Assembly: GCF_024684275.1 (NCBI RefSeq)
Contig: NZ_JAIKXF010000097.1
Span: 1 to 48,646, forward strand
Reading direction: 5' to 3'
DNA: 48,646 nucleotides
Source of the DNA: Ruminococcus sp.
GTDB lineage: Bacteria > Bacillota_A > Clostridia > Oscillospirales > Ruminococcaceae
Shown here: positions 1 to 8,255 of the stretch, one piece after another
How positions within the stretch are numbered: position 1 is the stretch's first letter
Layout of the letters: each line of letters starts with the position of its first letter
Program-made: the position numbers and the translations under genes
The notes under the pieces: model-generated
Told to the model about the DNA's origin: nothing
Database searches by the model: none
What the model saw: the letters and a program-made list of their open reading frames with translations, nothing else

Positions 1-53
1 CACTTTATAATGACCTCCTTTTGATTCTTCTTGCAGTTGGTAGCCGCAAGTTT

Positions 54-82
54 ATTATAATCAAAAGGAGTTTTTATTTCAA
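54..82 (-). promoter_or_regulatory. Sigma-A promoter reading left out of the window
   Basis: On the minus strand TTGAAA (77-82) and TATAAT (54-59) are 17 bp apart. An AAGGAGG ribosome site follows at 14-20, and a GTG lies at positions 3 to 1, ten bases further on. A minus-strand gene therefore begins at or just beyond the left edge. Its product cannot be seen. Confidence 0.75.
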
Positions 83-108
83 GACTTATAGCTGTAAGCT
101 CTTTTGAA

Positions 109-131
109 CCCCCGGCCGAGCCGGGGGTTTT
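109..131 (+). terminator. GC-rich intrinsic terminator hairpin
   Basis: CCCCCGG (109-115) pairs with CCGGGGG (121-127) and is followed on the plus strand by TTTT. No plus-strand gene ends here. On the minus strand the same stem has only two T after it, so it may act weakly there to separate the small ORF at 171-266 from the promoter at 54-82. Confidence 0.55.
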
Positions 132-147
132 CTGATTACAATGAAAA

Positions 148-174
148 TTAGCACTCTCGGTGCGAGAGTGCTAA
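148..174. promoter_or_regulatory. CIRCE-like HrcA operator palindrome
   Basis: The sequence reads TTAGCACTC, nine bases, GAGTGCTAA, an exact match to the consensus CIRCE element bound by the heat-shock repressor HrcA. The nine-base spacer is itself complementary, so the whole forms a perfect 12-bp stem with a 3-base loop and could also end minus-strand transcription (TTTTC follows on that strand). It overlaps the stop codon of the small ORF at 171-266. The gene it controls would lie left of the window, although the promoter at 54-82 is 66 bp away, farther than usual for CIRCE. Confidence 0.6.
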
Positions 175-266
175 TCGTCCTTTTTCTTCTTTTTATCCCT
201 GCCGCAGCCTGCATAACAGCCTATTAGCAGAATTATGGCTGAAACAGCCGCCAATGCTTCTTCCAT
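171..266 (-). CDS. 31-residue small membrane protein, unknown function
   Basis: This short ORF starts at ATG 266-264 behind a GGGGGGA ribosome site (271-278) and ends with a TAG inside the CIRCE-like palindrome. The product has a hydrophobic segment (about residues 4-17), two cysteines in a CYAGC context and a highly charged KKKKKDD tail. This suggests a single-span peptide with a cytoplasmic basic tail. I do not recognise the family. The good ribosome site, clean start-stop frame and following hairpin support it as real, but a peptide this short is always uncertain. Confidence 0.45.
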   Translation of the reverse strand: MEEALAAVSAIILLIGCYAGCGRDKKKKKDD

Positions 267-424
267 AATATCCCCCCCATAATTATTATATATGAAAAAT
301 ACGGTTCAAAAAATGGTCTCTACTGTATAAGTCTCCTGAGAAGCCCGTTTTGTTGCACTTTTTTAAAAACTTTGTATGAATAAACAATTTCGCTCTCCGC
401 CATTAGTGCATAACGCCTATGAAA

Positions 425-2209
425 TCAGATATAAGCCTGTTTTTTCAGTATTGCCGAGATCACTCTGCCGATTATTACAAAATAGTTCATATCAGCCACC
501 GACCACTTCTTGAAGCGCCCGATGTAGCAGAACGAGATCATTCCCTTTATCATGCCCTCCTCGGTGATGAGGTACTGCACAGCTCCGCCTATATTCTGCG
601 CTACAAGCTGAGCAAAGGCATCGTCGTCACGTCCCTCAAGCTCGTTGACATTGTCGATAACAAAGAGACCGTCCCCTGTAAATCGGTCTGTATAGCCGTT
701 TTCAAGGAGATAAGCCGCGTTTCTCACAACTGCATTTCCGCAGCTGAGAATAAGTCCCATATCGCTGCCCGAAAAAACGCATATATCGTCAAGGTCGAAC
801 TGCACACGGACCTGCTCCAGAAGCACGGATATATCAGGTATCCTGCCAAGAACAAGACTCTCAGCCAGTCCGCCGACAAAGCTGAGCTTCTCCGAGGACT
901 CACCCTTTCCGCTGAGAAATGCTATTCTGTTGCTCATGTCCTTCTTTACAGGACCGTGCTTGACAACATCGTAGATAACATAGCGGTTCTGTCCCTTTTC
1001 CTGTGCGATATACAGGGCTTTGTCCGCCTGCATGAACAACTCGTCGTAGCTCCTGCTGTCTATGGGGTATGCGGAAACTCCCATAGAGCAGGTCAGGCGG
1101 AATTTCTCGAATCTGTCCGCAAAGGAAAATTCAATATTAGTGCGTATAGCGCGGAGAATGCTTCGCAGGTCTTCTTCGTCCCGTACCCCCTCAAGAACCA
1201 TAAGAAAGCCGCCGCCGCTTATCCTGCCTGCAATACCGCGTGAGCCTATCTCTGTCTTGATTATACGTGCCACAGTATATATGACCTCATCGCCGAAAAG
1301 ATGCCCGTAGCTGTTGTTTATATCGGTAAAATCGTCAATGTCGAGTATGACAAGATGTACGCTGTGATGAGGCTCATCAGCCAGTATCTCCTGCGCAAAA
1401 GCAGTTATAGCACGTTTGTTGAGAAGTCCCGAAAGAGAGTCCTTGTTTGCTTCAAGGGCAAGGTTTACCTCCTTGCCTCTGCTTCGTGAGCTTACAACTG
1501 AAATGATACCCGTGACCTTGCGGGTGTCGGGATCGTCATACCGCGTAAGTCCGCGGAAAAGGCAGACCTCCTTAGTCTTGCCCTCGGTGAGCACAGAGGT
1601 CTCAAGCTCATGGTCGAAGCGGTATGCTCCGCTTTGGATATCCCTGCACAGTGCATTGAAGGCGTCAATATACCGCGTCAGTACATAGCCCTGTTCTATG
1701 GCATTTTTCCGCCACTGCTCCAGCTCCTCGTCCATAAGGACTATCTCGCGGAAGCAGTCGAACATATATATGCGCAGTTTCTTTGTTTCAAAGCTGTACT
1801 CGAAAGCAAGGTCGGATATGAGGCTAAGCACATGGCGGTATTCGGAAAGCCTGCGCTGACGGCTGTAAGCAAGGGACTCCAGTGAAAAAACATCGCTGAA
1901 ATTCATGCTGTACATGGGCTCTCTGCCCTCGGAAAGCACAAGTCTGACTGTAACCAGTATCCAGCGGAACTCTCCGCTGACGCTCTTCATGCGGATAACT
2001 GTCCTGCGGATATTTCCAACGGAGGCGTTTTCCATACATTCAAGTATCCTCGGATAGTCCTCGTCACAGATGGTTCGCCTTATGGAATAGGTAACATCGT
2101 TTCCGAAAAAAGCAAAAAAGGCTTCATTGCCGCTTTGCGTGTGGAAGCTTCTGTCCACAACTGCTCTGCCAACACTGTAAAGCCTTTCATTTAAAAAATC
2201 GCCTTTCAT
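425..2209 (-). CDS. PAS-GGDEF-GAF-like signalling protein, degenerate active site
   Basis: A 594-residue protein. Residues about 15-110 and 125-245 look like PAS-type sensor folds, residues about 255-412 are a GGDEF domain, and residues about 430-590 resemble a GAF sensor. GGDEF enzymes make the second messenger cyclic di-GMP from two GTP. Here the signature loop reads SGGGF at 331-335 in place of GGDEF, so the acidic residues for metal binding and catalysis are missing, while the LDIDDF metal strand (289-294) and the SMGVSAYP segment (375-382) remain. It is probably a catalytically dead GGDEF working as a GTP or c-di-GMP sensor or a scaffold. There is no membrane segment. It lies 39 bp behind ybaK on the same strand and is likely co-transcribed. 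An AAGGGGGG ribosome site supports the start. Confidence 0.85.
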   Translation of the reverse strand: MKGDFLNERLYSVGRAVVDRSFHTQSGNEAFFAFFGNDVTYSIRRTICDEDYPRILECMENASVGNIRRTVIRMKSVSGEFRWILVTVRLVLSEGREPMYSMNFSDVFSLESLAYSRQRRLSEYRHVLSLISDLAFEYSFETKKLRIYMFDCFREIVLMDEELEQWRKNAIEQGYVLTRYIDAFNALCRDIQSGAYRFDHELETSVLTEGKTKEVCLFRGLTRYDDPDTRKVTGIISVVSSRSRGKEVNLALEANKDSLSGLLNKRAITAFAQEILADEPHHSVHLVILDIDDFTDINNSYGHLFGDEVIYTVARIIKTEIGSRGIAGRISGGGFLMVLEGVRDEEDLRSILRAIRTNIEFSFADRFEKFRLTCSMGVSAYPIDSRSYDELFMQADKALYIAQEKGQNRYVIYDVVKHGPVKKDMSNRIAFLSGKGESSEKLSFVGGLAESLVLGRIPDISVLLEQVRVQFDLDDICVFSGSDMGLILSCGNAVVRNAAYLLENGYTDRFTGDGLFVIDNVNELEGRDDDAFAQLVAQNIGGAVQYLITEEGMIKGMISFCYIGRFKKWSVADMNYFVIIGRVISAILKKQAYI

Positions 2210-2248
2210 ATCGCCGCCCCCCTTACGACAGCCCCAAATGGCTGTTTG

Positions 2249-2725
2249 TCAAAGGATAATATCCTCGAATTTTCCGCGTATGGCTTTTACAAGCTCCTGC
2301 GGAGAAAGATGTATCTGTACGCCGATGCGTCCGCCGCTTATGTAGAACTGCGGAAGCTCTGCCGCGCTCTCATGCACAACGGTCATAAACTGCTTTTTCA
2401 TGCCGATAGGAGTACAGCCGCCGCGGACATAGCCTGTTATCTTTGTAATGTCCTTAACATGGATAAGCTCAACAGACTTCTCTCCCACGCTCTTTGCAGC
2501 TTTTTTCATATCAAGCTCCAGCGCAACGGGGATAAGGAAACAGTAATAGCTGCCGCTCTTACCCTGCGCAACGAGAGTCTTGAAAGTCTCGTCAAGGGGC
2601 TGTCCAAGCTTTTCGGCGGTGTGTATGCCGTCAATGAATTCGTCACATTCATAGGTCTGCACGGTGTATTCAATCTTGCTTTTATCAAGAAAACGCATTG
2701 CGTTGGTCTTTAGTTCCTTGCCCAT
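2249..2725 (-). CDS. ybaK: Cys-tRNA(Pro)/Cys-tRNA(Cys) deacylase, YbaK family
   Basis: A 158-residue protein of the YbaK/EbsC branch of the INS superfamily. These trans-editing enzymes hydrolyse Cys-tRNA(Pro) mischarged by prolyl-tRNA synthetase. The family signature is seen in the segment GYVRGGCTPIGMKK (about residues 97-110), and the invariant lysine lies in the TFKTLV strand (about 48-53). Length matches the family. A GGGAG ribosome site precedes the ATG. It is followed 39 bp later by the GGDEF protein. Confidence 0.9.
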   Translation of the reverse strand: MGKELKTNAMRFLDKSKIEYTVQTYECDEFIDGIHTAEKLGQPLDETFKTLVAQGKSGSYYCFLIPVALELDMKKAAKSVGEKSVELIHVKDITKITGYVRGGCTPIGMKKQFMTVVHESAAELPQFYISGGRIGVQIHLSPQELVKAIRGKFEDIIL

Positions 2726-2758
2726 TGTTTTTCTCCCATATATGATCGTAAAAATATA

Positions 2759-2992
2759 TTACAGCAGCACACCTACATAATTAAGACAAAACCAAACAAA
2801 TAAAAGCAGTAAAACCAGCCATATAACGAAAAAGCTCAGTCTTAAACGCCTCAGTTCAGGCTTTGTTCCTTTTTTCTCTGCATCTCTGATTTTTGCCTTT
2901 GCGCAAAGGTAATATATGCCTAAATATATTATAGAAAAGCCGATAAATAACGCAGCATATTTAATATATTCAATATAAATATTATTATTCAT
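2759..2992 (-). CDS. Small two-span membrane protein, unknown
   Basis: A 77-residue protein with two hydrophobic helices (about residues 7-27 and 50-73) joined by a basic, charged loop rich in Lys, Arg and Glu. I chose the ATG at 2992 because GGTGATC sits just upstream; an in-frame ATG at 3004 would add four residues but has no ribosome site. I do not recognise the family. It lies 33 bp upstream of ybaK and may be translated from the same message. Confidence 0.6.
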   Translation of the reverse strand: MNNNIYIEYIKYAALFIGFSIIYLGIYYLCAKAKIRDAEKKGTKPELRRLRLSFFVIWLVLLLLFVWFCLNYVGVLL

Positions 2993-3017
2993 TAAGATCA
3001 CCATAAGCTGAATATTC

Positions 3018-3061
3018 GGGTGGATAGTATCCGCCCCCTGCTTCGGGACGCCGTCCCCTAC
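3018..3061. repeat. Two REP-like hairpins ending in CTAC
   Basis: GGGTGGAT (3018-3025) pairs with ATCCGCCC (3029-3036), and GGGAC (3045-3049) pairs with GTCCC (3053-3057), the latter followed by CTAC. The same design, a GC palindrome followed by CTAC or preceded by GTAGG, recurs at 11634, 11786, 47724, 47775 and 47914. The last bases overlap the queH stop codon. Confidence 0.55.
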
Positions 3062-3669
3062 TTTTTACTAAAGACACAGCCACAGTAATTCTGCCTGTAC
3101 AAATTATACTGCTTCGACAGCTCTATGGAATGTTTATAGCCCTCGTGCTTCTTGAAATCAGAGAAAAGATAGGGCACACCTATCTCTTCCTGCAAACGTC
3201 CGCCGCACTCGTTGATGAACGTGCAGTCCTTATGGGGACTTATGGTCAGGGTAGTAGTGAAAAAATCGCAGCCCAGCTCCTTTGCCTTTGCGCCTGCTTT
3301 TCGCAGTCGGTACTCTATGCACCTTTGGCAGCGCTCTCCGCGCTCTGGCAGGTCTTCAAGTCCCTTTGCCAGCTCATAAAACGGGGCGGGGTCATACTCC
3401 TCCTCGATAATGGGTATATCAAGTCCCATTTCATGCACAAGGCGTTTAAGCTCCTCATATCTGAATGTGAATTCTTCCTCGGGAGCTATATTCGGATTGC
3501 AGAAATACAGCGTTACACGGAAGTATTTCTCCAGCACCGTAAGGGTATGGCTGCTGCACGGCGCACAGCAGGCATGGAGAAGCAGCGACGGTCTCTCGCC
3601 GTTTTTTTCAAGTTCGGCTATCTTCTTATCCAGAAGCAAGCCGTAGTTTATCTTCTGCTGCTGAGCCAT
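3058..3669 (-). CDS. queH: Epoxyqueuosine reductase QueH
   Basis: A 203-residue protein of the DUF208/QueH family, which reduces epoxyqueuosine to queuosine in the wobble position of tRNAs with GUN anticodons, replacing the unrelated QueG. The diagnostic cysteines are all present: HACCAPC at 32-38, CQRC at 114-117 and YCGC at 195-198. In the family these bind an iron-sulfur cluster and a second metal. Its ATG shares one base with the ricT stop (TAATG), so the two are translationally coupled. It ends the operon lipid kinase-holB-ricT-queH. Confidence 0.93.
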   Translation of the reverse strand: MAQQQKINYGLLLDKKIAELEKNGERPSLLLHACCAPCSSHTLTVLEKYFRVTLYFCNPNIAPEEEFTFRYEELKRLVHEMGLDIPIIEEEYDPAPFYELAKGLEDLPERGERCQRCIEYRLRKAGAKAKELGCDFFTTTLTISPHKDCTFINECGGRLQEEIGVPYLFSDFKKHEGYKHSIELSKQYNLYRQNYCGCVFSKK

Positions 3670-4535
3670 TACTTGTCCTCAAGGTTTTTAAGCGCTTTAA
3701 GCTCTTCCTTATTTACTCTTATCTCGGCGTCTTTAAGGAGCTTGACCTCGCTTCTGTCAAGTGTCACAGGAACCTCTGACTTATCGGTCTTTACGCGGAG
3801 CTTTCCTGTGATGAGGTTTACGTCCTCAACACGTCCCTTGTCGCCGTCGGGAGTAACAACTGTAGCGCCTATCTTAGGCGTTATCTTCAGCAGAGCCTCG
3901 TATGCGTTCTGCTCGTTTTTGAGACAGCACATAAGTCTGCCGCAGGTTCCCGATATTTTTGTGGGATTGAGGGAAAGTCCCTGCTCCTTTGCCATTTTTA
4001 TAGAAACAGGCTGAAAATCGCCCATGTAGCTCTTACAGCAGAACTCTCTGCCGCAGATGCCGAGTCCGCCCAGTATCTTTGCCTCGTCGCGGACACCTAT
4101 CTGTCTGAGCTCTATTCTTGTTCTGAATACAGCCGCAAGGTCCTTTACAAGCTCGCGGAAGTCCACACGGTTCTCGGCTGTAAAGTAAAACAGCAGCTTG
4201 TTGTTGTCAAATGTGCACTCGACGTCCACCAGCTTCATATCCAGCTTACGAAAGGCTATCTTTTCCTCGCATATCCTGAAAGCGTCCTTTTCGCGCTGCT
4301 TGTTCTTCTCCACGGTTTTGAGGTCATTCTCGTCAGCCAGTCTGATTATAGGCTTGAGAGGTGAATTTATCTCCTCATCGTCTATCTGGCGGTTGGCAAT
4401 GACCACCTCTCCGCACTCAACACCGCGCACTGTCTCAACGATAGCACGGTCACCCACCTTAGTCTTTATATCTCCCGGTGAAAAGTAGTATATTTTTCCT
4501 ACGCTCTTAAAGCGTACTCCGACTATTTCCTTCAT
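3669..4535 (-). CDS. ricT: PSP1-domain protein RicT (YaaT)
   Basis: A 288-residue protein of the PSP1/YaaT family. In Bacillus RicT forms an iron-sulfur complex with RicA and RicF that promotes mRNA processing by RNase Y and affects sporulation and biofilm. The two conserved cysteine clusters are visible: CGREFCC near residue 162 and CGRLMCC near residue 198. It sits directly behind holB, a neighbourhood conserved in Firmicutes (holB-yaaT), and overlaps queH by one base. Length is close to the family norm. The ATG follows the holB stop by 22 bp. Confidence 0.93.
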   Translation of the reverse strand: MKEIVGVRFKSVGKIYYFSPGDIKTKVGDRAIVETVRGVECGEVVIANRQIDDEEINSPLKPIIRLADENDLKTVEKNKQREKDAFRICEEKIAFRKLDMKLVDVECTFDNNKLLFYFTAENRVDFRELVKDLAAVFRTRIELRQIGVRDEAKILGGLGICGREFCCKSYMGDFQPVSIKMAKEQGLSLNPTKISGTCGRLMCCLKNEQNAYEALLKITPKIGATVVTPDGDKGRVEDVNLITGKLRVKTDKSEVPVTLDRSEVKLLKDAEIRVNKEELKALKNLEDK

Positions 4536-4557
4536 AGAAACTCCTATCTAAAGCCGT

Positions 4558-5550
4558 TTATCCGACTATTTCCATTATCTCCGCACCCAGCGCAGTAAGC
4601 GCCAGCGGTATGCCCACATTGCTCTCCACTGCACTCCACGCCTTTTCGATACGCGAGTGTATCCTTGCGGACTGATAAGCTGTCAGCGAGCGTGAAAGCG
4701 CTCTTGCTCCCTCACGGAAGCAGCCTATGTTCCGTGCAGCATCGTCCTTGCTGAGAACTGCTGCATCGCGGATAAGCTTGTCAAGCATTGTCAGCACCTC
4801 TCTCACGTCGTCCCTCTCTCGTCCTGAAGAGCAGAGCCATACGCTGAGAGCGTACTCGTCTTTCCTTATTATACTATCGGCAATGGATTTTGTCAAATCC
4901 ACCTGCCTGCGGAGAGCTTCGTCGTTGATGTAGCTCTCGCACATACCGATGTTACCGTGGAAGCAGCTCACAGCTGCCTGTATGTCCTGCGAAGCATAGC
5001 CGCTGTCTCCGAGAGCTTCCGCAGCCTCCTCCTCGGTGCAGGGGGCTGTGGAGAAGCACACACATCGGGATATGATAGTTGGCAGGAACTCCGACTTTGA
5101 GCCGCAGGTGAATATGAAATAGGCATACTCGGGGGGCTCCTCTATGAGCTTTAACAGAGCGTTCTGAGTCTGATCCTGCACATGACTGCAATCCGCAAAG
5201 ATATACACCTTGCAGCCGCTGCTGTTATTAGGCTTAACGTAGGCGTCCGCGATTATCTCACGGGCTGTCTTTACGCTGTAATTTCCAAGCTTTCCCGACC
5301 TTTCGGGGTATATCACGTCGGGGTGTATATCCTTTTCCACGTTTTTGCAGGCATTGCAGACTCCGCAGGGCTTGCCGTTTTCGGGAGTCTCGCACATCAG
5401 CGCCTGTGTGTAATATTTTGCGATAAGCTTCTTTCCGCTGCCCTTTTCACCGCATATTATCAACGAATGAGCAGTCCTGCCGCTGGCTCTCATGCCTGCA
5501 AGGGCGTCAAGAAGCTGTTTGTTTCCGTATATTTTCTTCATGCCGCTCAC
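4558..5550 (-). CDS. holB: DNA polymerase III delta-prime subunit
   Basis: A 330-residue clamp-loader subunit of the AAA+ family. A Walker A motif GEKGSGKK lies at 34-41, four zinc-ligand cysteines at 53, 62, 65 and 68, the LLKLIEEPP strand at about 134-142, and the SRC arginine-finger segment at about 162-164. The C-terminal third is divergent, as is usual for Firmicutes HolB. The listed start is a GTG that overlaps the stop of the lipid kinase gene (GTGA). An ATG three codons later (5541) is equally likely. It is second in the housekeeping operon, upstream of ricT. Confidence 0.93.
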   Translation of the reverse strand: MSGMKKIYGNKQLLDALAGMRASGRTAHSLIICGEKGSGKKLIAKYYTQALMCETPENGKPCGVCNACKNVEKDIHPDVIYPERSGKLGNYSVKTAREIIADAYVKPNNSSGCKVYIFADCSHVQDQTQNALLKLIEEPPEYAYFIFTCGSKSEFLPTIISRCVCFSTAPCTEEEAAEALGDSGYASQDIQAAVSCFHGNIGMCESYINDEALRRQVDLTKSIADSIIRKDEYALSVWLCSSGRERDDVREVLTMLDKLIRDAAVLSKDDAARNIGCFREGARALSRSLTAYQSARIHSRIEKAWSAVESNVGIPLALTALGAEIMEIVG

Positions 5551-6461
5551 TTCTCAAAGGGCAGGCGGCTCTTGCCGCGCACCATGAAGGGAACTGCCTT
5601 TTTATGGCAGCAGATGTGGTTTACGACCTCCTCACTGCCGTACTCACCGTCTCTTGTCCACGAGAAGGGCTTGTCGGAGAGATTTGTGACAGTAACTTCA
5701 TTTGTACGGAAGAAAACTATATTTTTATCGGTCATGTCGTTTTTCAGCAGTGCTACAGCGGTCTTGCCCAGCTCTGTGGCGTTCTTAGGCTTTCTTATTA
5801 AAGTTACCTCAAAGATACCGTCATCAAGGAGAAAGTTCTTCATATTTATCATGCCTGCAACGGAAGCGGTATTCGTCACCATGCCGTATACGAAATCGCC
5901 CTCGATAGTCCTGCCGTCGTACTCTATGCGCATGGGCTTTGCCTTTATGCTGCCGAGATGAGCAGCTCCCCCTGCGATATAGGCAGCGTGACCGAAAACG
6001 TTCTTGACCTTCTGTGAGGTCTCATAAGTGATATTGGTGAAAGCTCCGAAAGCCGCAACATATGAGAAATACCCGTCGTTGAAGCCTCCCACGTCACAGA
6101 GAGCAGGCTTGCCGTGGGTAATAAGCTTTGCTGCCCTTATCTGGTCTGAGGGAATACCGAGACTTTTTGAAAAATCATTGGTAGAGCCTGCCGGCACATA
6201 GCCTATGGGTATGCGCTTTTCGCAGCCCATTACTCCTTGCAGGCACTGACTGAGGGTACCGTCGCCTCCTGCTACCACAAGGAGGTCATATCCCTTTTCA
6301 CAGGCGTATACAGCCTGCTCCACGGCATCACTGCCGCTCTGTGTGGTATGGACAGTTACCTCATAGCCCGATCTCACGAACTCGTCAACTATTTTGCCCA
6401 GTTTTTTGTTTATCACAGCCTTTCCCGCAACGAGATTGACTATAAAATACATCTTTTTCAT
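5547..6461 (-). CDS. Diacylglycerol kinase-type lipid kinase (YegS/DgkB/BmrU family)
   Basis: A 304-residue soluble lipid kinase. The nucleotide-binding GGDGT motif is at 65-69, and GSTNDF at about 97-102 is the second conserved block. Family members phosphorylate diacylglycerol or sphingoid and other lipids using ATP; in Firmicutes DgkB recycles diacylglycerol released by lipoteichoic acid synthesis. The substrate cannot be fixed from sequence. It is the first gene of the operon with holB, ricT and queH, separated from the esterase gene at 6514 by a GC hairpin. Confidence 0.88.
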   Translation of the reverse strand: MKKMYFIVNLVAGKAVINKKLGKIVDEFVRSGYEVTVHTTQSGSDAVEQAVYACEKGYDLLVVAGGDGTLSQCLQGVMGCEKRIPIGYVPAGSTNDFSKSLGIPSDQIRAAKLITHGKPALCDVGGFNDGYFSYVAAFGAFTNITYETSQKVKNVFGHAAYIAGGAAHLGSIKAKPMRIEYDGRTIEGDFVYGMVTNTASVAGMINMKNFLLDDGIFEVTLIRKPKNATELGKTAVALLKNDMTDKNIVFFRTNEVTVTNLSDKPFSWTRDGEYGSEEVVNHICCHKKAVPFMVRGKSRLPFEK

Positions 6462-6481
6462 TATTTTTCTCCCTATACAAT

Positions 6482-6508
6482 CAGCGGACAGGGGTTAGCT
6501 GTCCGCTG
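6482..6508 (-). terminator. Hairpin between esterase and lipid kinase genes
   Basis: CAGCGGACA (6482-6490) pairs with TGTCCGCTG (6500-6508). There is no clear T run on either strand, so it is at best a weak terminator or an RNA end-stabilising stem behind the esterase gene. Confidence 0.4.
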
Positions 6509-6513
6509 TGATC

Positions 6514-8142
6514 TTATGCTGTCTTTAAGTATTCTTCAAAGCTCTTGATGTCCTTTGATGTAACAGCGGTATAAGCGTAGTAGGAAAGGATATATGATGC
6601 GTCTACTGCGTTTATCTTGCCGTTTTTGTCAACGTCTGCCGCATTCTTCTGATCTTCGCTGAATTTTGAGGACTGATTTGTTGAAGTCCTTGCGTAGTCC
6701 TCAAGAACATATGAAGCATCTACTGCGTTTATAGCCTTGTTGTTGTCTACATCACCCAAAGCGATAGTCTTGACGGGCTGAGCAGTCGTTGTAACAGGTG
6801 CTGTTGTAGTTGTGGTGCTTGTTGTGGTTATCTTCTTTGTTGTAGTCGTTGCCTTAGTAGTTGTAGTTGTTGTTGTAGGCTTCTTTGTTGTTGTAGTGGT
6901 TGAAGTCGTAGTTGTAGTAGTAGGCTTCTGTGTAGTCGTGACAGTTGTTGTAGTAGTTTTTGTAGGCTTTACTGTAGTTGTTGTAGTGGTGGTGGAAGTA
7001 GTAGTGGTAGTAGTCAGCGTCGGATCCTGACCTGCGACCTTGTTATAAGCTGCAAGTGCTATTGCAGGATACTTGTCCTTATCGCTGAAGCTGTTGAAGG
7101 TCTTTCTGAGAAGTCCGTTATCGTTGTGGAGCTTGTTTATAGTTGAAAGCACAGCAGTTGCAATTGCAACGTGTCCCTTCTGATTCGGGTGAACATCTGC
7201 TGATGAAAGTCCGCCTGTCTGAGTGTCGATGAAATAGCTTGCGTGTCCGGGGTTGCTCTGTGAAAGTGTCTCATTAGTCGATGTGAAAAGAGTCTTTACA
7301 TCGACAACGTCAATACCGTCAATAGTATGGAGCTGCTGGTCAAAGGCTTCCATAACATCTTCAAGTCTCGGTCTTATAACAGTATTTATAAGAGTGTTCT
7401 GTGAAGAACTCTTGCCGTAGGTTTTTTCCATATATGTCTGTTCAAGCTCAACAGGCTGGAATATATTCTGTACCATTATTTTGGCATCAGGCGAAATAGC
7501 CTTCAGCTTTGAAACGGCAGTCTTTATATTCGGGATAGTTACCTTTTCAAAATAGCCGTCGTGACCATTCTCGCTTGAGGTCAGGTCTGTTGCAACGCCG
7601 CTTACCTGGCTGTTTACTTCAAGTGCCTGAGAAAGTCCCTTTGAAGCGTACTCGGAAAGGCTGCCCTCGCCTCTGAACTTGATTATCTCTACCATATCGG
7701 ATACCGAGGGATTGGCAGGGATATTGTCCTTTGTATAGCCGTCATTGAGGAAATTCTTATTTACGGCATAGGCTATGAGCTTCTTTGAGGCAAACTGCAT
7801 GATGTCGTTTCCGCCAACAGAGATGACGATATACTCAGCGTCGGCAACGTTCTGCTTCTGCTCGGGTGAAAGCTTATCTATCACATTGATAAGGTCAGAA
7901 GAATTATCTCCAGAAACCGCGTAGTTGCTCACCTTGCAGCCAAGGTAATCGCCGCATATCTCGCCGTAGTTATGCTCGACATTGCCCTTTCTTGTAACGC
8001 CGGCAGCTATACTGTCACCGAAAACCACCATGCCGCCCTTTTCGGCAGCTGCTGCCTTTTCATTGAAAGCTGTGCCTGAAACGGAAGTCAGCGCTGAAAG
8101 TCCTGTAGCTGCGGAAAGCAGCATTGAAATAAGTTTCTTCAT
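6514..8142 (-). CDS. Secreted SGNH/GDSL esterase with C-terminal dockerin
   Basis: A 542-residue secreted protein. Residues 1-33 are a signal peptide. An SGNH hydrolase domain covers about 36-370: the GDSI block (nucleophile Ser44), GGND (110-113) with oxyanion Gly/Asn, and DVHPNQKGH with catalytic His318. A Thr-rich linker (about 376-455) leads to a type I-like dockerin (462-540) with two calcium loops, D464 to D475 and D503 to D514, each with an INAVDAS core. Dockerins of this type attach enzymes to the scaffoldins encoded at 27187-38474. The likely activity is a carbohydrate esterase removing acetyl groups from hemicellulose (CE2/CE3-type), but the exact substrate cannot be read. It has its own promoter and an AAAGGAGG ribosome site. 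Confidence 0.9.
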   Translation of the reverse strand: MKKLISMLLSAATGLSALTSVSGTAFNEKAAAAEKGGMVVFGDSIAAGVTRKGNVEHNYGEICGDYLGCKVSNYAVSGDNSSDLINVIDKLSPEQKQNVADAEYIVISVGGNDIMQFASKKLIAYAVNKNFLNDGYTKDNIPANPSVSDMVEIIKFRGEGSLSEYASKGLSQALEVNSQVSGVATDLTSSENGHDGYFEKVTIPNIKTAVSKLKAISPDAKIMVQNIFQPVELEQTYMEKTYGKSSSQNTLINTVIRPRLEDVMEAFDQQLHTIDGIDVVDVKTLFTSTNETLSQSNPGHASYFIDTQTGGLSSADVHPNQKGHVAIATAVLSTINKLHNDNGLLRKTFNSFSDKDKYPAIALAAYNKVAGQDPTLTTTTTTSTTTTTTTVKPTKTTTTTVTTTQKPTTTTTTSTTTTTKKPTTTTTTTKATTTTKKITTTSTTTTTAPVTTTAQPVKTIALGDVDNNKAINAVDASYVLEDYARTSTNQSSKFSEDQKNAADVDKNGKINAVDASYILSYYAYTAVTSKDIKSFEEYLKTA

Positions 8143-8205
8143 GTAAAATTCCTCCTTTGAATTGCTGCGTCAGCCGAGAAAGCTTCCCCCGGCTATGTAT
8201 AGTAT

Positions 8206-8234
8206 ATGATATATGATATGAACTTTTCTGTCAA
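8206..8234 (-). promoter_or_regulatory. Promoter of the dockerin esterase
   Basis: TTGACA (8229-8234) and TATCAT (8206-8211) on the minus strand are 17 bp apart, between the GH5 stop and the esterase start. Confidence 0.7.
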
Positions 8235-8255
8235 GCGGAAAAATATGTCACCTTA

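Noticed and set aside
419..1243. Plus-strand ORF of 274 codons opposite the GGDEF gene
   Set aside because: It is antisense to a clear PAS-GGDEF protein, has no ribosome site and no recognisable domain.
3130..4014. Plus-strand ORF of 294 codons opposite queH and ricT
   Set aside because: It spans two well-identified genes on the other strand and has no family character.
6812..7030. Val-rich plus-strand ORFs (also at 27272, 29034, 31910, 32573 and 35424)
   Set aside because: These are the complement of Thr-codon runs in dockerin and scaffoldin linkers; poly-Val is an artefact.
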